Below are positions 1 through 6,562 of a stretch of DNA of 15,182 bases, in pieces. The stretch is from Lachnospiraceae bacterium UBA1066 (GTDB taxonomy: Bacteria > Bacillota > Clostridia > Lachnospirales > Lachnospiraceae): contig DCDB01000048.1 in the NCBI GenBank assembly GCA_002316215.1, forward strand, positions 1 to 15,182, given 5' to 3'. Both the position numbers and the translations under genes were made by a program. Below the pieces are notes generated by a model. It did not search any database. It had not been told where the DNA came from and worked only from the letters and a program-made list of their open reading frames with translations. How positions within the stretch are numbered: the stretch's first letter is position 1; each line of letters opens with the position of its first letter.

Positions 1-1
1 T

Positions 2-1039
2 GCGGATCTTATGTTTTTCAATAAGGTGATTGTCTTTGACAGCTACCGCCAGAAGATATTCCTGATCTGCAGCATCCGCACCGACCGGCCGGATATCAAT
101 TATCTGAAAGGCGAGCAGACGCTTCGGGAAATGAAGTCTCTGGTGACAGCCGGAGCCTTTGAAAAAACGAGGCCGCTCAGGCTCAAGACGCCGTTTAAGC
201 CTCTGTTTGAAGAGCCGGCCTACTGCGCTATGGTGGAAAAAGCCAGAAAATACATCCATGAAGGCGACATTTTCCAGGTGGTTCTCTCGAATCGCTTCGA
301 AGCGGAGATGGAGGGCAGCCTGTTCGATACCTACCGCCTTCTCAGAATGGCAAACCCTTCTCCTTATATGTTCTATTTTTCCGGGACAGACGCGGAGATT
401 GCAGGAGCTTCGCCTGAGACGCTTGTGAAGCTGGAAGATGGCGTTTTGAAGACTTTCCCCCTTGCAGGCACGCGGCCGCGCGGTGATACGCCGGAAGAAG
501 ACGAACGTCTTAGCCGTGAGCTTCTTACGGATGAAAAGGAATGCGCGGAGCACAATATGCTTGTGGATCTGGGACGCAATGATATCGGAAAAATCAGCAG
601 GCCGGGCAGCGTAAAAGTGGAGCGTTACATGGATATCCTGAAATTTTCCCATGTCATGCACATCGGTTCCGCCGTAACCGGAAACATCGCAAAAGGCCGG
701 GATGCCGTCGACGCGCTTTCCGCCGTCCTCCCGGCAGGGACGCTTTCCGGGGCGCCGAAAATCCGCGCCTGCGAAATTATTAATGAACTAGAAAACAGTA
801 AGCGCGGCATTTACGGAGGCGCGGTCGGCTATATCGATACCGCCGGAAACCTGGATACGGCCATCGGGATCCGGCTGGCATACGCCAAAAACGGTAAGGT
901 TTTTGTCCGCTCCGGCGCAGGGATCGTTGCAGACAGCATTCCTGAAAATGAATACCGGGAGTGCATGAATAAAGCGAAGGCGGTCATGGAAGCGCTCGCA
1001 CAGGCAGAAGGAGGAATTGACGATGATTCTTTTAATTGA
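2..1039 (+). CDS. trpE: Anthranilate synthase component I, 5' end missing
   Basis: This is the large subunit of anthranilate synthase, which makes anthranilate from chorismate with ammonia supplied by TrpG, the first step of tryptophan synthesis. The frame is open to the left edge, and the first Met (nt 11) lies inside a conserved segment ([12 protein letters not shown]), so the gene is cut by the window. About 345 residues remain of a family usually near 490-500. The chorismate-binding domain is complete: LAGTRPRG at nt 461-484 (the AGT form favours TrpE over PabB, which usually has KGT), [11 protein letters not shown] near nt 550-582, [10 protein letters not shown] at nt 731-760, and a GAGIVADS motif near nt 917-940. 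The N-terminal region that usually binds feedback tryptophan is mostly outside the window. The 3' end overlaps trpGD by 17 nt, indicating translational coupling. Confidence 0.96.
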   Translation, partial: ADLMFFNKVIVFDSYRQKIFLICSIRTDRPDINYLKGEQTLREMKSLVTAGAFEKTRPLRLKTPFKPLFEEPAYCAMVEKARKYIHEGDIFQVVLSNRFEAEMEGSLFDTYRLLRMANPSPYMFYFSGTDAEIAGASPETLVKLEDGVLKTFPLAGTRPRGDTPEEDERLSRELLTDEKECAEHNMLVDLGRNDIGKISRPGSVKVERYMDILKFSHVMHIGSAVTGNIAKGRDAVDALSAVLPAGTLSGAPKIRACEIINELENSKRGIYGGAVGYIDTAGNLDTAIGIRLAYAKNGKVFVRSGAGIVADSIPENEYRECMNKAKAVMEALAQAEGGIDDDSFN

Positions 1040-2633
1040 TAATTATGACAGTTTTTCCTACAATCTCTACCAGCTGGCCGCATCTATGGTTCCGGATGTG
1101 AAGGTTGTCCGGAATGACCGGATAACAATAGATGAGATCCGGGAAATGTCACCGGAAGCAATTATTCTTTCTCCCGGTCCGGGAAGGCCTGAGAATGCCG
1201 GAATCTCGCTGGACGCAATTTCCGCCTTTAAAGGAAAAATCCCGATTCTCGGTGTCTGCCTTGGGCATCAGAGCATCTGCCAGGCTTATGGCGCGCGCAT
1301 TTCCTATGCGAAGCATCTGATGCACGGAAAGACTTCCGTTGTAAAGCTGGATACAGAAAGTCCGCTTTTTGCAGGAATACCGGCCGGGATAAAAGCCGGA
1401 CGCTACCATTCCCTGTCTGTCGTTCCGGAAACGCTGCCGGATACTTTAAAGGTTACGGCTGTCGCGGATGACGGGGAAATCATGGCCGTTGAGGACAGGA
1501 AGAATTTCATTTTCGGGCTGCAGTTCCATCCGGAATCTATACTGACGCCGGAAGGGGAGACCATCCTGATGAACTTTATAAAAACAGCAAAGGGCGCAAA
1601 GCCGGTGAAAGGAGAAGAAAAAATGATTAAAGAAGCGATTGTGGCATTGAGCAGGAAACAGGATCTGACTTATGAACAGGCCAGAGGCGTTATGAATGAG
1701 ATTATGGACGACGAGGCAAGCCAGATTCAGATGAGTGCCTACCTTACGGCACTTTCCATGAAGGGGGAAACAATCGAAGAAATCACAGGTTCGGCTGCCG
1801 GCATGCGCGATCACTGCACGCGCGTCATGAATGACATGGAAGTTCTGGAAATTGTCGGCACCGGCGGCGACCGTTCCAATTCTTTTAACATTTCCACGAC
1901 GTCGGCGATTGTTATTGCGGCGGGAGGAGTTCCGGTGGCTAAACACGGCAATCGTGCTGCTTCGTCGAAATCCGGGGCGGCGGATGTGCTGGAAGCTCTC
2001 GGCGTCCGGATCCAGAGTACGCCGGAAAGCGCCAAACGTCTCCTTAATGAAATCGGTATCTGCTTCCTTTTTGCGCAGAATTATCATCTGGCTATGAAAT
2101 ACGTGGCGCCTGTCCGCAAAGAACTTGGGATCCGTACGGTTTTCAATATCTTAGGCCCGCTTACCAATCCGGCCGGAGCCACCATGCAGGTCATGGGCGT
2201 CTATGAGGAAGAACTGGTACGTCCTCTGGCTGAGGTTCTGCAGAAGCTTGGCGTCAAGCGCGCAATGGTAGTTTACGGGCAGGACGGACTGGACGAAATC
2301 TCCATGAGCGCGCCGACTTCGGTCTGCGAGGAAACCCGGTCCGGAGAATTTAAATCCTATACGATTGCGCCGGAAGATTTCGGGCTTGTCCGCTGCAAAA
2401 AAGAAGACCTCGTAGGCGGGACTCCGGAGGAAAATGCAGAAATCACACGTAAAGTCTTAAACGGGGAAAAAGGACCGAAGCGCGATGCGGTTCTTTTGAA
2501 TGCGGGCGCGGGCCTTTATATCGGAGGCAGGGCGGATACGCTGGCGGAAGGCATCAAAATGGCCGCAGAACTTATCGACAGCGGAAAAGCATCTGAGAAA
2601 TTAAATGAATTTATCCGGAAGTCACAGCTATGA
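1023..2633 (+). CDS. trpGD: TrpG-TrpD fusion: anthranilate synthase glutaminase / anthranilate phosphoribosyltransferase
   Basis: This is a single 536-residue frame with two enzymes. Residues 1 to about 195 are a class I glutamine amidotransferase (TrpG) that feeds ammonia to TrpE: GVCLGHQ with nucleophile C79, and FHPES with H169 and E171. Residues 201-536 are anthranilate phosphoribosyltransferase (TrpD), which joins anthranilate and PRPP: GTGGD 279-283, NIST 289-292, KHGNR 307-311, GPLTNP 378-383 and the metal-binding D424/E425. I chose the ATG at 1023 because AAGGAGG (1008-1014) lies 8 nt before it. An in-frame TTG at 1017 is only 2 nt from that site. The fusion junction still holds AAAGGAG and an ATG at 1623, exactly where a separate trpD would begin, so free TrpD may also be made (inference). 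The end overlaps trpC by ATGA. An E. coli TrpGD fusion is well known, but this junction looks recent. Confidence 0.95.
   Translation: MILLIDNYDSFSYNLYQLAASMVPDVKVVRNDRITIDEIREMSPEAIILSPGPGRPENAGISLDAISAFKGKIPILGVCLGHQSICQAYGARISYAKHLMHGKTSVVKLDTESPLFAGIPAGIKAGRYHSLSVVPETLPDTLKVTAVADDGEIMAVEDRKNFIFGLQFHPESILTPEGETILMNFIKTAKGAKPVKGEEKMIKEAIVALSRKQDLTYEQARGVMNEIMDDEASQIQMSAYLTALSMKGETIEEITGSAAGMRDHCTRVMNDMEVLEIVGTGGDRSNSFNISTTSAIVIAAGGVPVAKHGNRAASSKSGAADVLEALGVRIQSTPESAKRLLNEIGICFLFAQNYHLAMKYVAPVRKELGIRTVFNILGPLTNPAGATMQVMGVYEEELVRPLAEVLQKLGVKRAMVVYGQDGLDEISMSAPTSVCEETRSGEFKSYTIAPEDFGLVRCKKEDLVGGTPEENAEITRKVLNGEKGPKRDAVLLNAGAGLYIGGRADTLAEGIKMAAELIDSGKASEKLNEFIRKSQL
1608..1625 (+). promoter_or_regulatory. 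Internal ribosome binding site and ATG at the trpG/trpD junction
   Basis: AAAGGAG (1608-1614) stands 8 nt before an in-frame ATG (1623-1625, Met201 of the fusion), at the point where standalone TrpD proteins begin (MIKEAIVAL...). The site matches the optimum for the ribosome. It may permit independent TrpD synthesis or be a relic of separate genes. Use in the cell is not shown by the sequence. Confidence 0.6.
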
Positions 2634-3547
2634 TCTTAGATGAAATCGCGGAAAAGACGCGCGCAAGGATAAAAGAGAAAGAAAAAACCGTTCCGCTTGG
2701 AGAATTGAAAGAAAAGGCCGAAGGACTGAGGCAGGAGGACTTCCGCTTCGGCAAGGCGCTCCGGCGTGAGGGAATTTCATTTATCTGTGAGGTGAAGAAG
2801 GCGTCTCCTTCTAAAGGGCTGATTGCGGAAGATTTTCCTTATGTGAAAATTGCAGAAGAATATGAGGCAGCCGGGGCGGCAGCCATTTCCTGCCTGACCG
2901 AACCGTACTTTTTTCAGGGAAAAGAGGAATACCTCTCCGAAATAGCATCTGCCGTGAGGATTCCGGTGCTTCGCAAAGATTTTACTGTGAGCCCTTATAT
3001 GATTTATGAAGCAAAACTTATGGGTGCGTCGGCCGTTCTGCTGATCTGCGCGATTCTGGACGACCGTGAGCTTGCCGGATACCTGGAGCTTTCCCATACG
3101 CTCGGCCTTTCCGCTCTCGTCGAAGCCCATACGGAAAATGAGGTGCGGCGCGCACTTGCATCCGGTGCGGAGATTATCGGCGTTAACAACCGGAATCTGA
3201 AGACTTTCGAGGTGGACATATCGACAGCCGTCCGTTTGAGAAAGCTTGTACCTCCGGATAAAGTTTTTGTCGCGGAAAGCGGCATAAGGACGGCGGAAGA
3301 CATCCGCATTTTAAGAGAATCCGGTGTCGACGCCGTGCTGGTCGGAGAAACACTGATGCGGGCTCCGGACAAAAAAAAGAAGCTTGCGGAGCTTGCCGGA
3401 CGCGCAGGATATGAGAAGGCTGCGGAAGAAGGCAGTGCGGGATGCAAAAAGACGGCAGGAAAAGATGCAGAAGAACGCGAAAAGGCTGCGGAGAAAGGCA
3501 GTGCGGAATGCGGAAAGGCTGCGGAAGAAGGCGGAGACCCGGCATGA
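2630..3547 (+). CDS. trpC: Indole-3-glycerol phosphate synthase with a repetitive C-terminal tail
   Basis: TrpC closes the indole ring, converting carboxyphenylamino-deoxyribulose phosphate to indole-3-glycerol phosphate with loss of CO2 and water. The 305-residue product shows the (beta/alpha)8 family motifs: [11 protein letters not shown] 53-63 (E54 and K56 fit catalytic and binding roles), LRKDF 114-118 (K116 fits the catalytic Lys), VEAH 164-167, GVNNRNL 184-190, AESGI 215-219 and VLVGETLM 236-243. The enzyme is complete by about residue 260, the usual family length. Residues 262-305 are an added Ala/Glu/Lys/Gly-rich tail made of four 11-residue repeats that is not part of the fold. The start ATG overlaps the trpGD stop (ATGA), and no strong ribosome site precedes it, which suggests coupling. 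The stop overlaps the trpF start in the same way. Confidence 0.95.
   Translation: MILDEIAEKTRARIKEKEKTVPLGELKEKAEGLRQEDFRFGKALRREGISFICEVKKASPSKGLIAEDFPYVKIAEEYEAAGAAAISCLTEPYFFQGKEEYLSEIASAVRIPVLRKDFTVSPYMIYEAKLMGASAVLLICAILDDRELAGYLELSHTLGLSALVEAHTENEVRRALASGAEIIGVNNRNLKTFEVDISTAVRLRKLVPPDKVFVAESGIRTAEDIRILRESGVDAVLVGETLMRAPDKKKKLAELAGRAGYEKAAEEGSAGCKKTAGKDAEEREKAAEKGSAECGKAAEEGGDPA
3413..3544 (+). repeat. Four tandem 33-bp (11-codon) imperfect repeats at the 3' end of trpC
   Basis: The DNA divides into 3413-3445, 3446-3478, 3479-3511 and 3512-3544. The encoded units are [33 protein letters not shown] and [11 protein letters not shown]. Units 1 and 3 are the closest pair, so a 66-bp higher-order period is also visible. 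Frame is kept because 33 is a multiple of 3. The final copy contains the GGAG (3533-3536) that serves as the trpF ribosome site, and the array stops exactly at the trpC stop. Confidence 0.85.
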
Positions 3548-4173
3548 GGAAAATAAAAATCTGCGGTCTTTCACGGGAAGAAGATATTGAGGCAGCCAAT
3601 CGTTTCAGGCCGGATTTTATCGGCTTTGTATTTGCCGAAAGCAGCCGCAGGGTCAGCCGGGAGACAGCAGGACATCTTCGAAGCCTGCTCCTTAAGTCTA
3701 TTCCGGCGGTCGGCGTTTTTGTAAATGAAGCTCCCGACTGCGTGGTATCTCTTCTTGAAGAGAATATTATTGATATGGCGCAGCTTCACGGGGATGAGGA
3801 CGAAGAGGAAATCCGTTATATTAAAAAGAAATGCGGGAAACCTGTCCTTCGTGCGGTCAGGGTAAGAAGTATCGAAGATATCCGGAAGGCCGGGGCGACA
3901 GCCGCCGATTATCTTCTTTTCGATGAAGGACGCGGATCGGGAAATTCATTTGACTGGAAGATCTTAAAACAATATCTGTCGGATAAGGGGGAGCCGCCGC
4001 TTAAGCCGTATTTTCTGGCGGGCGGGATTTCTCTTGAAAATATCGCTTCTGCGCTGGAAATCCCCTCTTTCGGCATTGACCTGTCCGGCGGGGCCGAAAC
4101 GGACGGAAAGAAGGATCCGGAGAAAATGGAAGCCCTGATCCTTGCAGTTCACGGGAACGGCATAAAGTCCTGA
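3544..4173 (+). CDS. trpF: Phosphoribosylanthranilate isomerase
   Basis: TrpF performs the Amadori rearrangement of phosphoribosylanthranilate, supplying TrpC's substrate. The 209-residue length is normal for the family. Visible motifs are KICG 4-8 with C7 in the position of the catalytic Cys, DFIGFVFA 24-31 followed by SSRRVS, VGVFVN 56-61, QLHGDE 80-85, LLFDEGRGSG 124-133 with D127 in the position of the catalytic Asp, FLAGGI 157-162, and IDLSGGAE 178-185 for phosphate binding. I chose the ATG at 3544 because the KICG strand follows at once and GGAG lies 7 nt upstream. In-frame ATGs at 3442 and 3508 fall inside the trpC repeat tail and would add an Arg/Cys-rich stretch unlike the family. 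The gene is coupled to trpC by an ATGA overlap. Its last 7 codons and stop lie in a 27-nt segment repeated downstream. Confidence 0.95.
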   Translation: MRKIKICGLSREEDIEAANRFRPDFIGFVFAESSRRVSRETAGHLRSLLLKSIPAVGVFVNEAPDCVVSLLEENIIDMAQLHGDEDEEEIRYIKKKCGKPVLRAVRVRSIEDIRKAGATAADYLLFDEGRGSGNSFDWKILKQYLSDKGEPPLKPYFLAGGISLENIASALEIPSFGIDLSGGAETDGKKDPEKMEALILAVHGNGIKS

Positions 4174-4250
4174 ACCGGAGCTGTACAGGAAATCACAGAG
4201 GCGCAGATTCTTAGCCGTATAAAGGGAACGGCATAAAGTCCGGAACCGGA
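4153..4250 (+). repeat. Direct repeat (27 nt, two copies) spanning the trpF 3' end and the trpF-trpB gap
   Basis: Copy 1 (4153-4179) and copy 2 (4224-4250) share 26 of 27 bases. The common core is GGGAACGGCATAAAGTCC, then T (copy 1) or G (copy 2), then GAACCGGA. The single difference falls in the trpF stop codon: TGA in copy 1, GGA in copy 2. The last 8 bases, GAACCGGA, occur a third time at 4304-4311. The copies are offset by 71 nt, which does not preserve frame. Confidence 0.8.
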
Positions 4251-4355
4251 TAGGATAAAGAGAACATAGAAGAGTGGAAAGATTTAAAAATACAAGCATT
4301 TCAGAACCGGAAAGCAGTTTGAAGAAGCAAGTACAGGGTACTAAGAAAGGTGGAA
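4174..4355 (+). other. Non-coding gap between trpF and trpB
   Basis: This is the only sizeable gap in the trp operon (182 nt). It holds the second copy of the trpF-end repeat, a partial third copy, a GCGCAGA word at 4201-4207, and a small inverted repeat AGTAC-AGG-GTACT (4330-4342) just before the trpB ribosome site (GAAAGG, 4345-4350). I see no convincing promoter or intrinsic terminator, so trpB probably stays on the operon transcript (inference). Confidence 0.55.
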
Positions 4356-5564
4356 ATGATGGCTATGGAGAATTCACCGGGCTCGAAGGGACGCTTCGGG
4401 ATACACGGAGGACAGTATATACCGGAAACACTGATGAATGCCGTGAATGAACTTGAAGAAGCTTATAATAAATATAAGGAAGATCCGGCATTTCAGGCGG
4501 AACTTACGGAGCTCCTGAATGAATACGCCGGCAGGCCTTCCAGGCTCTATTACGCAGGGCGCATGACGGAAGCTTTAGGCGGTGCAAAAATTTACCTGAA
4601 GAGGGAAGACCTGAATCATACCGGAGCGCATAAGATCAATAACTGCCTGGGGCAGGTGCTTCTGGCGAAAAGGATGGGCAAAACGCGCGTGATCGCCGAA
4701 ACCGGCGCAGGGCAGCACGGGGTCGCGACGGCGACGGTGGCCGCCCTCTTCGGGATGGAATGCGAGATCTATATGGGTGTCAAAGACATTGAACGGCAGG
4801 CGCTGAATGTCTATAAGATGCGCCTTCTGGGAGCAAAAGTGCATCCTGTATCGAGCGGCACCGGTACTTTAAAGGACGCCGTTTCTGAAACGATGCGTGA
4901 GTGGACTTCCCGTATTGACGATACGCATTATGTTCTCGGATCCTGCATGGGACCGCATCCTTTCCCGACCATTGTCCGCGATTTCCAGTCGGTTATTTCT
5001 AAGGAAATCAAGGAACAGCTGCTGGATAAGGAAGGGCGGCTTCCGGATGCCGTTATCGCCTGCGTCGGCGGGGGATCTAACGCCATCGGGGCGTTTTATC
5101 ATTTTATACAGGATAAGGACGTGCGTCTGATCGGCTGTGAAGCGGCCGGCAGAGGAATCGATACTTTTGAAACCGCAGCGACCATAAGTACCGGCCGGGA
5201 AGGCATTTTCCACGGGATGAAATCTTACTTCTGCCAGGATGAATACGGGCAGATTGCACCGGTGTATTCAATTTCGGCGGGACTTGACTACCCGGGCATC
5301 GGGCCGGAGCACGCCTATCTGCACGATATCGGGAGAGCAGAATACGTCGCGGTGACGGATGATAAAGCAGTGGATGCCTTTGAATACCTGAGCCGGACAG
5401 AAGGCATTATTCCGGCAGTGGAAAGCGCGCATGCCGTAGCCTGCGCGATGAAGCTGGCTCCGAAAATGGACCGGGACAGGATCATTGTCATTAATATTTC
5501 AGGGCGCGGCGATAAGGATTGCGCTGCCATCGCACGTTTCCGCGGGGAGGATCTTCATGAATAA
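4356..5564 (+). CDS. trpB: Tryptophan synthase beta subunit
   Basis: TrpB is the pyridoxal-phosphate enzyme that condenses indole with serine to give tryptophan, as an alpha2-beta2 complex with TrpA in the cytoplasm. The product is 402 residues, normal for the family. It shows HTGAHKINN with the Schiff-base lysine K93, AETGAGQHG with E115 in the position of the catalytic Glu, GGGSN 238-242 as the cofactor phosphate loop, and a closing [10 protein letters not shown] segment. The start region is ambiguous: ATGs occur at 4356, 4359 and 4365 and a GTG at 4350. GAAAGG (4345-4350) sits 5 nt before 4356 and 8 nt before 4359, so either is possible. The GTG overlaps the ribosome site and is unlikely. 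The gene overlaps trpA by 8 nt, which suits equimolar subunit production. Confidence 0.96.
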   Translation: MMAMENSPGSKGRFGIHGGQYIPETLMNAVNELEEAYNKYKEDPAFQAELTELLNEYAGRPSRLYYAGRMTEALGGAKIYLKREDLNHTGAHKINNCLGQVLLAKRMGKTRVIAETGAGQHGVATATVAALFGMECEIYMGVKDIERQALNVYKMRLLGAKVHPVSSGTGTLKDAVSETMREWTSRIDDTHYVLGSCMGPHPFPTIVRDFQSVISKEIKEQLLDKEGRLPDAVIACVGGGSNAIGAFYHFIQDKDVRLIGCEAAGRGIDTFETAATISTGREGIFHGMKSYFCQDEYGQIAPVYSISAGLDYPGIGPEHAYLHDIGRAEYVAVTDDKAVDAFEYLSRTEGIIPAVESAHAVACAMKLAPKMDRDRIIVINISGRGDKDCAAIARFRGEDLHE

Positions 5565-6345
5565 AATAGCGGATGCTTTTAAAAATGGAAAAGCTTTCAT
5601 ACCGTTTGTGACCTGCGGCGATCCGTCGCTTGAGGTTACGGAACGTCTCGTCCCGGCCATGGCGGAGGCCGGAGCGGATCTTATCGAACTGGGCATTCCT
5701 TTTTCCGACCCGACGGCGGAAGGACCGGTTATCCAGGAAGCGAATATCCGGGCGCTTTCAGCAGGTGCGACGACGGATAAGATTTTTGACACGGCAGTAA
5801 AGATCCGCCGGAAGAGTTCTGTTCCCATGGTCTTTATGACCTATGCGAATGTTGTTTATTCATACGGAACGGAACGTTTTGTGAAAAATGCGGTTTCCTG
5901 CGGGATGGACGGACTTATACTTCCGGATGTGCCCTTTGAGGAAAAAGAAGAATTTGCCGCAGTCTGCCGGAGATGCGGTCTGGGTTTCATTTCACTGATT
6001 GCGCCGACTTCCGAGGACCGCATCGCAAGGATTGCGGCTTCGGCGGACGGTTTTGTCTACTGCGTTTCCTCGCTTGGAGTCACCGGAGTCCGGAGCAGGA
6101 TCACAACGGATACGGGAAAGATGGTTTCTCTTGTCAAGGAACAGCAGGACATTCCCTGTGCCGTGGGATTCGGCATCTCAACGCCGGAACAGGCCGCACA
6201 GATTGCCGTCACGGCAGACGGAGTTATCGTCGGTTCTGCGATTGTGAAGCTCTGCGCCCGCTATGGTAAGGAGTGTATTCCTTATGTGACGGATTTTGTA
6301 CGTGCGATGAAACAGGCCGTTACGGCCGGACCTGACCATTCTTAA
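5557..6345 (+). CDS. trpA: Tryptophan synthase alpha subunit
   Basis: TrpA cleaves indole-3-glycerol phosphate to indole and glyceraldehyde-3-phosphate and channels indole to TrpB. The 262-residue product matches family length. Motifs are FVTCGDP 17-23, ELGIPFSDP 44-52 with the first catalytic acid E44, [11 protein letters not shown] around residue 128, and a late VGFGIS phosphate-site segment. The second acid, normally Asp in an ADGP motif (Asp60 of the Salmonella enzyme), is Glu here (TAEGP, E55). I chose the ATG at 5557 because GGGGAGG (5544-5550) is 6 nt upstream and the protein then begins like other TrpA proteins. In-frame upstream codons would run inside trpB. It is the last gene of the operon, and only a weak terminator-like structure follows. 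Confidence 0.95.
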   Translation: MNKIADAFKNGKAFIPFVTCGDPSLEVTERLVPAMAEAGADLIELGIPFSDPTAEGPVIQEANIRALSAGATTDKIFDTAVKIRRKSSVPMVFMTYANVVYSYGTERFVKNAVSCGMDGLILPDVPFEEKEEFAAVCRRCGLGFISLIAPTSEDRIARIAASADGFVYCVSSLGVTGVRSRITTDTGKMVSLVKEQQDIPCAVGFGISTPEQAAQIAVTADGVIVGSAIVKLCARYGKECIPYVTDFVRAMKQAVTAGPDHS

Positions 6346-6380
6346 AAGAAAGCCCTCCTGAAGGATACATCCGGAAGAAA

Positions 6381-6413
6381 ATGTCAATGGATTCTTGATA
6401 TTTTGCCCTTTTT
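6381..6413 (+). terminator. Possible weak terminator after trpA
   Basis: An A/T-rich hairpin can form between 6381-6387 and 6395-6401 (7 pairs including one G-T, 7-nt loop), followed by TTT, GCCC and TTTTT. It is much weaker than the terminator after the hydrolase gene. Partial read-through into the next gene is plausible. Confidence 0.25.
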
Positions 6414-6458
6414 GTATTCAAATTGGCAATAATGCGAAAAAAGTGAAAATACATAGGG

Positions 6459-6487
6459 GTGACATTTAAAAAAACCGGTGCTATAAT
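6459..6487 (+). promoter_or_regulatory. Sigma-A-type promoter of the wall hydrolase gene
   Basis: GTGACA (6459-6464) and a perfect TATAAT (6482-6487) are separated by 17 nt, the optimal spacing. The -35 differs from TTGACA by one base. Transcription would start near 6494 and give a leader of about 65 nt. This makes the hydrolase an independent unit from the trp operon. Confidence 0.7.
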
Positions 6488-6520
6488 ATAGTATATTTTC
6501 GGGACGTGTCTTCATTTCCT

Positions 6521-6562
6521 GAAAGAGGAGTAAAATTGATTTTAAGGAGGGAATGCTATTGA
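6521..6562 (+). promoter_or_regulatory. Tandem ribosome sites and 8-codon mini-ORF at the hydrolase start
   Basis: A first site, GAGGAG (6525-6530), is followed after 5 nt by a TTG (6536) that opens eight codons (MILRRECY) ending in TGA (6560-6562). A second, stronger site, AAGGAGG (6544-6550), lies inside the mini-ORF and is 8 nt before the TTG (6559) chosen as the hydrolase start. The mini-ORF stop overlaps that TTG as TTGA. The layout would permit coupling, but translation of the mini-ORF is unproven. Confidence 0.45.

Noticed and set aside
1017..1022. TTG at 1017 as the trpGD start
   Set aside because: It is 2 nt from the Shine-Dalgarno sequence; the ATG at 1023 has proper spacing and gives the normal [11 protein letters not shown] start.
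1446..2087. 213-codon minus-strand frame under trpGD
   Set aside because: It is antisense to two well-conserved enzyme domains, has no recognisable motifs, and is a chance frame.
3442..3543. Upstream in-frame ATGs that would extend TrpF by 34 residues
   Set aside because: The extension is an out-of-frame reading of the trpC repeat tail, Arg/Cys-rich and unlike TrpF, and the ATG at 3544 has a ribosome site and directly precedes the KICG strand.
3413..3544. CRISPR-like or mobile-element repeat
   Set aside because: The units are contiguous, without spacers, in frame within trpC and multiples of three, so they are a coding tandem repeat.
6553..6558. ATG at 6553 as the hydrolase start
   Set aside because: It is only 2 nt from AAGGAGG, while the TTG at 6559 has the optimal 8-nt spacing; the protein differs by two residues, so the signal peptide is unaffected.
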